Program-made: the position numbers and the translations under genes
Notes under the pieces: generated by a model
The model's input: only the letters and a program-made list of their open reading frames with translations
Database searches by the model: none
Told to the model about the DNA's origin: nothing
Shown: positions 39,101-52,200 of the stretch, one piece after another
Layout: every line of letters starts with the position of its first letter
How positions within the stretch are numbered: position 1 is the first letter of the stretch
Source of the DNA: Apteryx mantelli
Taxonomy: Eukaryota > Chordata > Aves > Apterygiformes > Apterygidae
Length of the DNA stretch: 64,000 nt
Direction of reading: 5' to 3'
NCBI RefSeq assembly: GCF_036417845.1
Contig: NC_089981.1
Location: 78,533,268-78,597,267, forward strand

Positions 39101-41188
39101 CGTCAGCTACTCTGTTTTTATTTCATCTCCCTTCCTTCCCTCCCATCTCCTAAGAGGGCTAATTCTCTCTTCTATCCTCCCATATACTTCTCTTCTGACT
39201 TGCCTGTTTCTCCTGTCTATATACCAACCCATCTCTTGGTTCTCTTTTCTTGCTTTCTTAAGTATTTTGCCTCCCTCTCTGATCATCTTCTCTTCCACAG
39301 ACACAATTCCTGGCTGCTGTCACTCTCTGGATATCAATTTTCCAATTAAAAAAAACCCATCTCCCAACAGGGGCTGCAAGCTTGGGCCCTCTCTTCATGC
39401 TTCCAGCTTTAGCTTCTAAGCCTGTTTGCTTGAAACAGTGTGAACAACTGTCAGGGCTGTTGGAAAGAGGGAGGAAGGCCATCATCACGGGTGCAGCTAA
39501 CTCCCCCCCATGGGCTGCCCACCACATTGCTGTTTGGGCTTCGCCAGTGTAAGGCAGCAGCCACACTAGCATATCTCCTTTTGTCTATCTCCCTGTGATT
39601 CTTACGAAACAAAATTCAAAACCTTCAGGACAACAAGGAGACCCCCCCCTGCTCCTCGAGACACAAAGCTCAAGTGTAACTTGGGGACAGGGGAAGGAGT
39701 GGTGGGTGACACACTCAGATATACACATGTAAAAGTTTCAGGCAAACCTGGCAATTCTGTTTCTGCTTGCAGCAGAGATGCCCACAGATTCAAATCTGAA
39801 GAAACTGCCCATTTGCTCTGTGGATACGAATGCAAAACTACTGGAGAAATACGAAGCAGGTGTATGCTCCCTTTGCATCATGGCTCAGCGCCCAAGGACA
39901 GCCCTTCATGGGGGCAGGTGCCGGCAGGCAGTGCTCTCCAGGAGGGGATTTGCATGATGCCAGACACGGACCTATCAGCAAGGGCAGCCACTGGAAACAA
40001 ATGTGCCTGGGAAAAGGGTGGCAGCGGTGCCGCACGGTGGCTGGTGGGAGCAGGAGGGAGCACAAGTTGCCCCCGCTCTAGACCAGCCCTGCTCCTCTGG
40101 AAAGCTGTTCCCTGACCTCTCCCTGTACGGCTCCTTCATGTCCAAGGAAGCAAAGGAAAAATAACAGAAATTATATCAGACAGATCCTTGAACCATGTGA
40201 ACTGGCTCTCAAGGAGGGTCCCAGCCCCATTCTTCTGGGATGGCAGTCAAACAGACTGATCATTTCTTCCTAAAACACTCTAGCGGCTCCAGTTCTCGCT
40301 GCTCTGTGTTTCTAATGGACAAGCCCTGTGTATCCTGGCTGTGAGACATGGGTTGGTGGGACAAAGAGTGCAGTGTCTGGTGTGTGGGACATGAGGGGGG
40401 ACTGTGTCCACTCCCTCCATTTCTGCCCAGAAATGTCTCGCCCCACAAATTCCGTTCACGCTTGCAAAAACTAACTGTGGAGATTAGCTGGCCTCTGAAA
40501 GGGGGACACACACATGGACAGATCCTCCCAGAAGCTTTGGGAGTTTGTTCATCTTTACTCTGAACTCCCTCTTGGTGCCCTTGCCTTGGCATGCAGCCCT
40601 GCACCTTCCTCCCTAGGAGGGAGCTAGAGGATGGAAGTTCCCTGGCTCCGACACGCACCCCTCACATCTCCCCCACGGACAGCACCAGCATCCCTGGCAG
40701 CAGAGCCTTCACCCAGGGAAGGTGCTGCAGCACCACAACAGAGCCTTGGATAAATCACTTCATTCATTTCTCTGTCCCCTAAAAAAAACAGCTGCCACAC
40801 AAAGCATGCGCTGAAGATCAGTCATGCTCAAACTGTTTTAAAACTCAGAAAATATAAAGGACCATCTTTGCTACAGCCCTGGCTTCCTAGAGCCCAAAGA
40901 ATGCCTGAAAAGGAGGTTTATTTTAGGAGCAAAGAAAATGTAGAACTCCTGAGCCGTGCATGTCTCACGGGCAGTTCACTGGTGTCTCCTGCTCCAAACT
41001 GTATCTCACTGACATGGGGGCTGCTGAGTTATGTGAGACCCACTGGTAGGAGGAAGCAAATCAGCCTGGGCTGCAGAGGTGGACATTTCCAAATAACTTC
41101 AAGGACACTCACACAGCCTGGTCCCATCCCTTGGGTAGTACTGGCACCTGGCAGGAACTTTGTCATCTGCTGCCTCATATACTCTTGG
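36176..41188. other. Gene-poor interval
   Basis: No gene recognised. The only structured element is a 200-bp pyrimidine-rich tract at about 39,105-39,305. Open frames at 37.6, 39.7 and 40.3 kb overlap on both strands and lack domains. Confidence 0.5.
39105..39305. repeat. Polypyrimidine-rich low-complexity tract
   Basis: The + strand is dominated by C and T over about 200 bp (runs such as CTCCCTTCCTTCCCTCCC and CTTCTCTTCC), ending at an acceptor-like TTCTCTTCCACAG. No coding content. Confidence 0.6.
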
Positions 41189-41189
41189 T

Positions 41190-42505
41190 CATGCACCTTG
41201 GAAATGAATAGAAACTACAATAAAGAAGGACTCAGTGGGTCTACAGATGTATGTGACACGTTGGGGAAGAGTCAGCCCCACTCTGTAAACAGAAATGGCA
41301 CCTTGCAAACCCACTGGAGTTCTTGGAAGAGGGTCAAGAGAGCCGATAGGCTGTTTGGTTTTCGAAAGGCATTTGGCAAGCTCTGTCACCAAAGGGTCTG
41401 AAAGAAACTAGGCAGCAACAGGATGAGAGCAAAGGTCCTCACAAGGATGAGCAGCAGAGTAAAACTCAGAATCAAAGGGCAATTTTCACATTGAAGAGGT
41501 GTCCTTCCCTGCAGGGTTGTGCTGGGGTCTCTCCTGGGACCTGGACAGGGGTGAGCAGGCATGGGACAGCATCTGCTAATGATGCCAAATTATTCATGGC
41601 ACTATAAGTGACCTTAGACTAAGCAAGGTGGTGTTCAAATGACAGGTGACAGTCAGAGGAGATATATGTAAATGGATGCAAATGAGAAATAATCCTTGTT
41701 TTACATATAAAACAGAGAATCTAAATAAGATCCTGGGCAGATAGCTCTGTGGAGATATCAGCTAAGGAAAGGAAGTGGCCAGAAACCTCAAATCAAATGC
41801 TAGGCATTACTAAGAGAGGAAAAAATGAACAGCCCAGGAACGTGAAATCATGCTTCAGCCCAAATGCCTGGTGGCCCCAGCTCAAGGACTGTGTGCTGTC
41901 CTAATCCCTCCATCTCAAGGAGATGGCAGCAGAACTGCAGAAGGTCCAGAGCAGAGTTACCACATTAGCAGCAGTATGGAAGAGCTTCTGGATGAGCAAT
42001 GACTACACAGGATAGGACTTTCCAGGCTGGAAATGGGACAACTGAGGATGGAGGTCTGCTAAATCACTGAGGATGGGGGAGGGTGGGAAGGAAAAAACTG
42101 TCTCCTCCTACATAAAAGAGAAAGAGGAAGGTAGTAGGCACAAGACCCAAAACTGGAAAAATGAAGTGTTATATCACACAGTGTGTAATTAAACTGCAGC
42201 AGCTCCCTGCTACAGGACACTGCGGTTGCTAAAAGTTAACATGAATGCAAAAAGCAACCAGACAGGGATGGAGAGGCAACAACAGGAACAAAAAACTCTG
42301 AGGGATCTTAAATACAGACATGGCTCCGGCACAGGAAATCTGTGAGCCACAAATTGCTGGCATCTAGCAGAGTATTTGGGGATGTATCACTATGCACTTC
42401 TCCCATATTTTCTGCTTTTCCCTGGAATCTAATTCTGGCCACTGACATGGAGAGGGTGCTGAGCTAGATATATCTTTGGTTTGGTCCATTCCAGCTATTC
42501 TTCAT
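41190..42505 (+). mobile_element. CR1 (L3-like) LINE fragment
   Basis: On the + strand the order matches the 3' half of a sauropsid CR1-L3-type LINE. An RT segment around TTCGAAAGGCATTTGGCAAG and CACCAAAGGGTCTGAAAGAA (about 41,360-41,410) comes first. It is followed by GATGCCAAATTATTCA (about 41,580), CAGAAGGTCCAGAGCAGAGT (about 41,940), GGACTTTCCAGGCTGGAAA (about 42,017), and a 3' terminal block GAGCTAGATATATCTTTGGT then CCAGCTATTC (about 42,462-42,500). It is heavily decayed and has no intact ORF. Confidence 0.75.
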
Positions 42506-43664
42506 CCACTCCTGATCTACCCCAGCTGTTTGAGGCATGTGGATTGTGTCATTTGGCTCCTGACTATCTGAATTTTTTGTATATTTTTATGATTTTGATA
42601 TAGTGCCCAGAAGCTCAAGAGGAGTGGTCAGTGCCATTGTGAAAGGTCACCCTCAGACTTTGTCAAACCTCAGTCACACTCATTTTCAAGATCAAATGTA
42701 GTCTGGGAAATCAGATGGGTAAATCAGTCTCCTCATAGTCCTCCCTAAAAACTCTCTTATATTCTTTTTCTTGCTGTCACCCAGCAAAAAAACATAACAT
42801 GACTGATACTATGTTAAATATAGAAAACATATTTACAGAGAAGAACTACATTTATAAATTCAAGGCAACTTTATCTTATCAAAAACTCCCAGAGCTTTTC
42901 ACCCTGGTCAAAGGAGTTCTGGTTTCATGGGAGCCTGGAGACCTGCCTCATCACATCCCTGTTTACAGCTAGAACATGTGTTTATGTTTCAGTTGTATCA
43001 ACAAGAATAAACATCATGAACAAACATCACTTCTTGGTTCGATGCCTTGAAAAAACAGGGAGTTGTGGGAAATTCCACTCTTGCCACAGCTCTCAGGAGG
43101 CCTCGCTTCTCAAGAAGTGATATGAGAATGTAGGTCCTTGATGCCAAGAAACTTGAGACTTGGAAGGACCATCCAGTGGCATGACAGAAGTCCTGTCCTT
43201 CCACTCTGCTCTTATCTGGTGACCTCCCACAGTGCAGCCAACACTTTGTCACAGTCTGGTCTAATCCCTGCATGGACACTACAGTGTGGTGAAGAAAACA
43301 GACTTCTGACCTTGAGAGAATGCAGAATCCTCTAGGGTGATCTTAACTATGTTTTCCATCTCTTCCTTTGCCCTTTCTCTTAGTACAATAGGTCAATATT
43401 TTAAAAATGTAGAAAGATTTGCCATTTGTCACCCCAGCTCTCTGCTCCATTAACCTCTCAGTTACACCGTATTTATAAAAACAACCCTTCAGATAAAGTC
43501 CATAGAGCCTTCACCTCCTCTTTCTTTGTCTCAGCTTCCCAGTCCTGACTGCCCATGGGTGATGGCCAGACTGACAGTGGGTGAGAAGTGATGATCCATT
43601 GCACATACACACTCGGACAAACTGTAAGTGAGCTTGGCTTGGCCACAGGGCTCACAGGATTATA
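42506..43664. other. Gene-poor interval between CR1 fragments
   Basis: No gene or further repeat recognised. An AT-rich part lies near 42,740-42,870. Confidence 0.5.
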
Positions 43665-44365
43665 ACACTGCTGGAAGGGGACCCTGGGGGTCTCTTGTCC
43701 ACCTTCCCATTCAAAACAGCACCATCCCCAACATAAGATCAGGTCAGCTCATGCCTTTGTCTAGCAAGTCTTGAAAATCTCCAAGAAGAGACACCACCAC
43801 CTCTCTGAGCTGTATCACCCTACTAGGAAAGAAGTTTTTCCCTAATGTTGAACCTGAACTTCCCAAACCATAATCTGTGGCTGTTTCCCTTTGGTATGTC
43901 ACCTGGTACTACTGAGTTCAGCTCTGTCATCGCTGCAACTACCCTTTGGGTAGGTTGCTATTAAATTGTCCTTTATCCTTGTCTTTGCCAGGAGAAGCAA
44001 GCCCAGCTTCTGCAACTTCTTGTCATAGGCCATATGCTCTAGACCCCTTGGCACTCCTCTGCTGGACCCTCTCAGGTTTCTCCACATGCCTCTTGAACTG
44101 GTGGGACCACAACTGGACACAGTATTCCAGGTGCAGCCTCACCAGCATCGAGCAGAGGGAGGCACTTCCCCAGTCTGCTGACCACACTCCTTCTAAACTT
44201 GCCTGGTTCATGGTTTACTTTATCCATGTTGAAAGCATACTGCACTGCTGGAACATATTTGCCATGGTGTCTCCTGTAAGCCTACGTCCACCGTTGTGTC
44301 AGGGCTTTCCCCTTTCCCCCTGTTCTGCTGGGCAGGTGGTGGCACCCTGTAATGTTTAGGACATT
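43665..44365 (-). mobile_element. CR1 LINE fragment
   Basis: Antisense CR1. On the + strand one reads GAAAATCTCCAAGAAGAGAC, a GAAAGAAGTTTTTCCCTAATG block, a CCAGGAGAAGCAAGCCCAGC block, and AACTGGACACAGTATTCCAG then GCAGCCTCACCAGC. The - strand retains LVRLHLEYCVQLW and ERVQQRS, the C-terminal end of the CR1 reverse transcriptase. Multiple stops make it inactive. Confidence 0.85.
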
Positions 44366-47300
44366 AATTCTTGCTAAAATATAACTTCAAGTAGGTTGCA
44401 GGCAGGCACCTATTTGAAGGGGGCCTCTATTACCAACAATCAATGTCACTCAAATCCCAAGTCACTCCACCTCGTGCAGGGAATATTTTGCACTGTCCAT
44501 TATGGCCCAGATGCACAGACCCCAGAGGAGTAGGAACACACTTTCCACTCCGAGTTACATTCACGCTGGCACAGAGCTGAACCCAAGCAGTTGGGAGATT
44601 AAGCCAGCAATAGGCTTGGGTAAACATGTGATGTGTCTGGAAAGAAACTCCATTCCTCTCCTACAGCAAATCAATGCACTGAATAACATAGGCAGCCTTG
44701 CTTAATGAGGAATATACTGACCATCAAACAGTCACACTGAGAGGAAGGGACATGCAGTCACTGTCCTTTGACAAGCTGATGAAGGCGATGAAGCTTGTGA
44801 GCCCCACTGCTGACTTGGCTGGGCTCCTCCATCCCTCTGCAGAGAGGCAAATACCCCTCTCCCTCCTGTGCTGGCTGAGAGCTACAGGCCACCTTGCTAA
44901 CAGCAGTTTCCACTACTTGGGCAAATCTCTCCGGCACATGTTTTCAGGAAATGAGATGTGTAGGATATTGTTGGGAATCCTTCTGGCAAAGAGTCATGGT
45001 CTTCCAAAACTAGTGACTGTTATGGGACCAGCAGCTGCCCCATCTCAAAGCCCCCCGACATTAGCTACCAGCACAGCAGTGGGGGAGATGCCAGAGGTGT
45101 CTGTCCAGCCTTCGCTCTGGGGGTCTTTACAGCCCTTTGCATTTTCAGAAGCAAAAGGAAGCTGTATCACAATACAGCATGAGATGTTGTAACACTAAGA
45201 GAACAAGGCTCCCACTGACCCTCAGTGACTCTTTGCCAATAGAAAAAGAGTTATAAACAGAGCTTCTCACAGCTTCAGCCAGATCCTGTCTACTTCAAGC
45301 AACAGCCACTCTTAGAGGCAGGCCATATGTGACCAAAAGCACTTGTGCAGCTTAGTTACACCCCCTGGGCTGGCTTGGCTTGCAGCTGCTGTTTGATGAG
45401 CCATGCAGATGTGCAGCCTTGGCCAAGCTGAGGTGCCAGCTGTGAGTTTGCTCCCCAGATCCTTTCTCTCTGCAGAGGAATAAGGCAGGCACTCCTGAAT
45501 GGTGGGGCTACCCACACTGTGGGTTTGCACTGGAAAAAGTGCAAAAGAGCCTGCTGGGAGGTCACCAGGGACTGTCGGTCTCCTGATGCTGAGGGGTACC
45601 TGGTGGCCTCAACTCTGCTGGGCGGGTGCATTTTATGATACAGCCACAAGGTCGGGTCCCCAAATACGTGCCCACATCCTGTGCACTCCTGCTTGTAGTA
45701 CATATATAGCCAGTGCCACCACCAGCTGCTCCCCTGGAGGGATGAAGTGGTTTTTGCAATGCAAAGGGCTGGGCAACCCAAAGGAGGAAAACAAAAAAGA
45801 TCTCTGTGAGTTCCTTCTCACTGCATTGTATTTCAAGGTTAATCTGATGAGAAATTTCCTCTTTACAGCACCAGGTGGCCCAGCACCTCCGCAGGTGTTG
45901 AAGCAGCGCTGCCCTGCCTATGCTGGCTGAGCACCACGGGGACCATGGGGAACCTGGGCCAGCAGAGGAGCGTGTCCCCAGTTCTCACTTACAGCCAGAA
46001 GAGAGGTCCCTGGCTCCATCCTTTCTGAGGCTAAAGGGGAATTCATCAGTGCTGAAACCTTGGAAGTCCAGTGTTGTGCAAAACATTTGAGGCTAACATA
46101 AACATCTTTACATTTATGAAAATGAAAATCAGATGGCATCTGAGTGAAACCAGAGTGCCATCCCCTCAAGGCAGCTCTCTCCCATTTCTTCATAAAGCAA
46201 AGAAGCTGCTCCTCCGGGAAGGGTACAGTTTTCCTACCAAATGACTCAGCCTATGCTCTGTCTTCTGCTGTAGCAACAGCAATGCTTTGACATGCTCCCT
46301 AAAGCATGCAGAAATCTGAGCTTCCACCAAACTTGGCAGCCTTGGCTGTTACCAAATGCTTGGAGAGACCATGTGATTTCCTCGAATTGTTTCTTTTCCC
46401 GTATCCTTCCAGCCATGCCAGCCCTTAAATACAAGCTGCTGCACTGTGCTGGGCTGGGAAATGGAAAGCTCTAAACACACAGCTTAACCCTGGAGGGTTT
46501 GGCAGTGCAGCCTCCACTGCAGGCCAGGACACACACTAGCTAGGCGAATGCCAGCTTGGGCTCACCTACATGACCTTGCAGATCTTCTTACCCCCCCCCG
46601 AGCCAGCTCTTCTGGAAATAGCCCCTTTCCCTCCCAGAGCTTCCCATTCCCCAGCCCCAGCTCCAAACACCCTCCTGGTGGGAGAAGCTCATCCCAGCCA
46701 TATCCCATGGCTGCTCTGCTGGCCGGGCAGGATCCGAGACATCTCCTGTGAGCACCCTCTTTGTGGGACAGGAGGCAGGGAGCCACTACTGGGGCAGAGG
46801 ACAGATAACACAGGAGCCACTTCTGCGTCAGACCAACTGCAAGGGGCTGGTTGCAGGTAGGGAGAAGAAAGGTGAATTAGGCAACAGGAATGGTGAAATG
46901 AGAGACTGTGATCCTCATGAGTTGGTAAAATGAACTCAGTGGAGGCAGATTTCAGAGATTCAGATGTGATAGGAGAGATCCCAGGGTAGGTCAGTCTAAG
47001 GGGAAAGTGGAATTTCAAGGAGCTGGCAGCTCCTTGGGAAATAATATCAAGGTTATGAAGAAATATCCCAGTGCAGAAGGAGGATGTGGAGTGTGATGGG
47101 AACTCAGCTGAATCATAAATTCCTTAATCCCCTGAAGTTTAAGGGGGAATTGTAGAGGAAACCAACAGTTGTTCAAATTCCAGTAGATTCACATAAAACT
47201 ATGTCACAAGCATCTGGCGAGCAACTGAAAAGGCAAAGCACAGATGCAAGCACAAAGCAAGGGATGAAAAGCAGCAGAGGAGCACAGCTGTAAGTGTTTG

Positions 47301-48029
47301 GCAGGTGATGGGAAGGGCGGCTGAGAACGGGAGCTGGTACCTGCTGCCCTTTTCACTCCTGCCTTTGCAAGGAGGGTGAACTGCAGCCACCATCCTGGTG
47401 GGACCAACCTCCTTGGCAGAGGGCTGGAACAGGACAAACCTCCTCGAGACTGTGGGACCTGGTTGGAAGCATGTTTGCTCCAGGAGCAACGTTGGCTTAA
47501 GCAACCTCTGTCATTCCCCGCCACCACTCCTCCTACCCCCTCCCCAGGCCTCCTCATCCCAAGCAGTGCCGTGCTGTGAACTTGACAGGGAACCCATCCG
47601 CATTAAACATTTGCTCTGCAAGCAAGTCCTATCCCCAAGCAGACCCTCAGTGAGGCTTGCGAGGGAGCTGCCCAAACAGCTGCATTAGCACAGGGTGGGG
47701 GACAAGCGGCGGGGACACTCATGACAACTACACTGCCAAAAAATAAATGAAGTAACACAATGCTAACAAACTGTGTGTCAAACTGCAGCCTAAACAAACT
47801 GGAGATTTTCAGGGATGGGTTTCATCAGGCTGCCCTGCCCCAGCGTAGCATGTTTAGAAAACTGGTCAGAGCCATCTTGCAGCCATCCATCGATACATTC
47901 GAGAGGAATGTGGTTCTCCTAGAAAAGGGCAAGCAGTGCTGATCTTTGAAGAGGAGGGAGGAAAGAAGTCATGGAGTTATATCTTGAAATAATATTGGTA
48001 AAAATAAAGAGTTTTAAGCATGAGAAAGA
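44366..48029. other. Gene-poor interval
   Basis: No gene recognised. A 164-codon open frame at 44,698-45,192 (+) and overlapping frames at 45.3-45.9 and 46.5-47.6 kb lack recognisable domains and splice structure. Confidence 0.5.
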
Positions 48030-49282
48030 TAACAAGTCAATAAACCAAGGTAGATTTACCCAGAACAAATTTGGTTAAAACAATTTGTTTTCCTTCCATG
48101 GCAGGAGTTTCCCCTCACTGTGAGCAGAACAGCTGTAGATGTTGCTAATCTTGACTTTAATGAGGTTTTTGACACTGTCTCAAATATCATTCTCAAAAGT
48201 GACCTAGGGAATGTCCTTGCTATTGCTAAGCCCTGTCCCCGACAGTGGCAGCAGGCACCACTTTCAGCAGCAGCGAGGACAGGTTTCACTGCACTGACCT
48301 GGGAAGCGCCATATGTCTCTTGTGGTACCCAGACCACTGGCAGGGGTCTGCTCTTGAAAAGCTCCTGGAAGAAAGATACAAACCTGGTTGGAGAATCACA
48401 AGCAGAGAGCAAAACTGCACAGAGGTATTGAGTGTGGCTCCACAGAAGTCTGTCATGGGCCCATTATTATCCACTTGTTTCGTTCATGATTTGGATGACC
48501 AAATGCAGAGGACTGTCACAAGAGCTTCAGGGACTGCAAGCGTGGTGGGGGCATGGGAGGGGACAGGATATGATCTTGCAATTATATAGGGAAAAAAAAT
48601 CAATAAGATGCAGTTCAGCCAGAACAAGTTCAGCATACTACAGTGACGTAGGAATAAACAACTGCAAAATTACAGGGAGGAAATGACCAGTTCAGTAATA
48701 ACCCTGTAAAAAATCCAAACACGCTGCAGTATTGAAGGGTCACAAACGGGCTATGTCAACACATTTTTGCGAAAAAGGAAATCTCTTGCTGGGACCTGCA
48801 AAAAGGAATGACACCTACACAACATGTAAAGTAACTCTCCTGCTCCTGCTGTCATCATGAAAGCTGGTTACTGTACAGTATCCGGACTTGGCACTCCACC
48901 TCCAGAGTGTCGAAAAGACAATAGAAAGCATGAGTGGCAGTCCAGAAAATATGACAGCTGAGAAAGTGTTGAAAGAACCAACATTGCTTAATTTAGCATA
49001 GACTGGGGAGACGGGATACTGGCCCTCAAACAGGCGAAGAATTCTTCTCGAGAGAAGGGAATTAAATGCAATAGGCTGAGGTTGAGCTGTTATCTGGGAA
49101 GAGAGGTAATGGGATGGTGTAGGGTGGCATGACATGGCATTGCATGGCATCTCTGAATATATTTAAGATCGGACTAGACAAATATTTTGCCAGAGAGACC
49201 TTAGGTAGGACAGACCCCGTCTTCGAAGAAGGAGAAACATCATTTCTGAAGGTCCCTTCCAGGTCTGCTCTTTGTGATTGAC
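48030..49282 (+). mobile_element. CR1 LINE fragment with reverse-transcriptase remnants
   Basis: On the + strand: AGATTTACCCAGAACAAAT, GTAGATGTTGCTAATCTTGA, TTTTGACACTGTCTC, then a GGCTCCACAGAAGTCTGTCATGGGCCC-type segment near 48,445 and a FVHDLDD remnant (the CR1 RT FINDLDD region). The 3' end is a CTGAAGGTCCCTTCCAGGTC block ending with TTTGTGATTGACA near 49,280, as in avian CR1 tails. It contains stops and internal deletions. Confidence 0.82.
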
Positions 49283-52200
49283 ACTGATGTTACCCTCTTG
49301 CCTTTAGGCAACAGGTCACCTCATCCTCAGACTTCAAAACTACGCAGAACAGCACCGACGAGCAGGGACGCCCTGCGGAGGGAGGGACAGAGAGCGCAGA
49401 TCACAAGATGCTGCTTCTCTGCGATACCAGGGGCTGTCCTGAGGACCCAAGGCAAATCCTTGCTGCAGGAGATAAATGCCCTTCCCACACAAGAGCTGGT
49501 TGCTCGTACTCCCCCACCAGGGAGGCCAGACTCCATTTCTCTGTACAGAGACAGCCTGGCTCTTGCGAGGTGGGTGATTTGCCTCAGGCTGGAGAAAGCC
49601 TTTGAATTTTGGCCTTGCCTGAGCAAGCAGCCCCTTCCAGCCTGCTCCTGTCTCAGCAGTGGGGAAGAGGGACAGACTGACACCCCGGACACACAACCGG
49701 TCTCCTCTGCTCCCCTTTCCAACAGCAGCCCTATTGCTGCTACCACTACTCCTTCTCCTTTCTTTGCCCAGTTTTCCCCAGCCACATCTTCCCTTTGGGG
49801 ACAAGCCCAGCCCGGGCAGGTTTTTGGCAAGTCCGGTGTGCCAAGCTGGAGTCAGCAGCTGGTGCATTACTGTGCAGGGTGGGTGCAAGCTCGGAGAGCT
49901 GTGGCTCCCAAAGGGAAGGTGGCTGATGGCCAGAGGAGCTCTGAGGCCCTGGCAGAGTGTGACAATGGGGGAGATTTAGGCCAATGAGCCCATCTGGGCA
50001 TGGCAGGGAGCCCTTCCTCTCCCACAGTGTGGGCTCCCCACATCCCATGGGCTTCTTCCACACTCTGCAGCACAGGGGCTCATGGGGAGCATGGGCCAGC
50101 CTGGAAACAGGGGACTAAGCACCCCTGAGACACAGGGAAGCAGCTGAGGCATGCAGAAATGGGCTATCACTGGGCAGAGGGTGAGCAGAGAGAGCTGTGG
50201 ACATGCACAGACACACAGATCCTCACTTAACATCGCTTACAGATACACTGCAGGTGGTTAAAATAAAACAGGCACACGCTTCACTCCAGGCTGCTAGGGC
50301 TAATCTCACAATATTTTTAACCCTGGAGGTCAACAACCCTGTTTAACTTCATAAAACAGTCCATATGAGCACATGCACACGTATTTCCAGGATCCCACAT
50401 GCTGGATCTACAGCCAAGAGTTGCAATGTTGTCGCTGCCACCCTAACAGTGGTCACCTCCGCTCCAGTGACTTCCTTGGCACGGGCCTGGTGTCACACCG
50501 CACAGCTGCCCCAGAGCCACACTTCCCACTGCCCCATGGAGACCTAGCCTGGCAGCCACATGACTCCACCGGGGTTTGGTGCAGGTCCGTCCTGCCCCGA
50601 CGGGGAAGTGTGGAGCCCCACTTCCTCCCGGCTTGGATGTCTTCTGAGAAATTCAGCTCTGGTCTAGCTTTGAACCCAACCCCTGGCTGCATGATGGCTG
50701 TTTTCCAGCAACACTCTCAGGAAACCGCTGGCTGATGGTTTCCTTGTATACTGTGAATGCATAAAATTTACTGGCAGCTCTCTGATTCTCCAGGGACCTT
50801 GTTTCTGAGCAGCCAAAAGAGGAAACGCTGCCAGAGTCCTGCATCTTGAGCCTCTGTTGGGGCAGCAGGAGCTTGGCATTTCACTCTTTCAGTCGCCATC
50901 TCCCAAACTATCCTCTCTCCCCTCGACAAGTATCTGATACACAGAGGCATTTTCCATAGTGTTCACAAAATAATCGCAGCCCGGGTGATTATCATACAAT
51001 CTTGGAGAAAACATCTGAATCATGACTATTTTTAATTGCAGTCTCATAGCCTGAACTCCACCTGCCTTGGTTTCCTTTTCTCAAAAAAGAATCGAGATGG
51101 GAAGCTCCTGACAGGGCTGGTTATTAAAGACCATGTGGGTCACAGCACAGAGCAAAAGGCTCCCCACTACATCCCCACCAGCCCAGACAGCCGTTTAATA
51201 AAGAAACTTTGACTTAACACTTGTTTCTCATGGTGGTGCCCCTCATGCCAGACTCCTGCTGCGGGGTGCGCACAGCTGGAGCCCCACACGGCCCAGGGAC
51301 TCCGCAGCCACTGAGGGGCTGCAGGGAGGCATCAGGCACAGGCGCCTGTGTGCAGAGCTGCCTCAGCACCCCAGCGCACCGAGCTGTCTGCCAAACCCCA
51401 ACAGCAGGAATGGGGAAGCCTCTGTGCAGGCTGTGAGAAGGTCCAGGGCCTGTTTCCGGGGAAGGAAAAAGCAAAGCCCTCAGCCACCCAGCAGAGCAGG
51501 GGGCACGGCTGCACCAGCAGCAAATGCTGTGCACAGGGTATGGGGCTGAGTTGGGACCAAGAGATGGAGCAAGGTGATATGAAACAGGGGACGAGGAGGA
51601 GCTGAGAGGACATCTGCAGTCCCAGAGCGAGCAAATCACTCTGCAGTGAAGGCCAGAGAGTGGCTGAAGGACTTTCAGCCAGGAACGAGGCCGGGGACCC
51701 CAGCTAGGGAGCTGCTCGGGCAAAGAGAGCTTCAGCCACGAAGCAGGGTCAATGTGGGGATGGCCCTGGAGCAGCGCTTTTGTACAGTGCAGATCCCAGG
51801 AGGGGAAGATGGGTGAGTTGATGGAGCTTTTACAGGAAACGGCTTCAGCATAAGTGCAAAGGGAGAAGGAGGCACGTCCCGTGTTGCCTCTGCGCCCCCA
51901 CATGGAGCTGCTCCTCACACTCAGCTCTCCTCCTCTCCCCACCTGCTTTAGCCCCTGCTCATTGCAAATGGACCAGCGACAGCCAGAGAAGGCAGGACTC
52001 AGCGCCCTGGTGAGGGGTTAGCAGCAACATGCTTGGACGGGAAAAAAACTCAATGTTTTGCACCACAGACCATGTGTTCAGAAAGCCACATGTCCATCGC
52101 ATGCAGTTCACTACATGGGGTACAGCACTTGGACAGCCAGATATGGCCCCCTTCGTTTTGCAGAAGAGCACCGGTTTTAGGTCACCCCCTGCTCCCTCCA

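Noticed and set aside
44023-44211. Protein-like - strand frame with LVRLHLEYCVQLW
   Set aside because: It is the reverse-transcriptase end of a CR1 LINE, not a host gene.
44698-45192. 164-codon open frame on the + strand
   Set aside because: No homology recognised, no clear promoter or splice sites, and it lies between CR1 fragments.
49274-49987. 237-codon open frame on the + strand
   Set aside because: It overlaps equally long antisense frames, is Pro/Ser/Gln-rich without a domain, and begins inside the CR1 tail. GC-rich DNA explains the lack of stops.
51214-51942. 242-codon open frame on the - strand
   Set aside because: Cys/Ser/Pro/Trp-rich composition typical of a random frame in GC-rich DNA, with no domain and no splice context.
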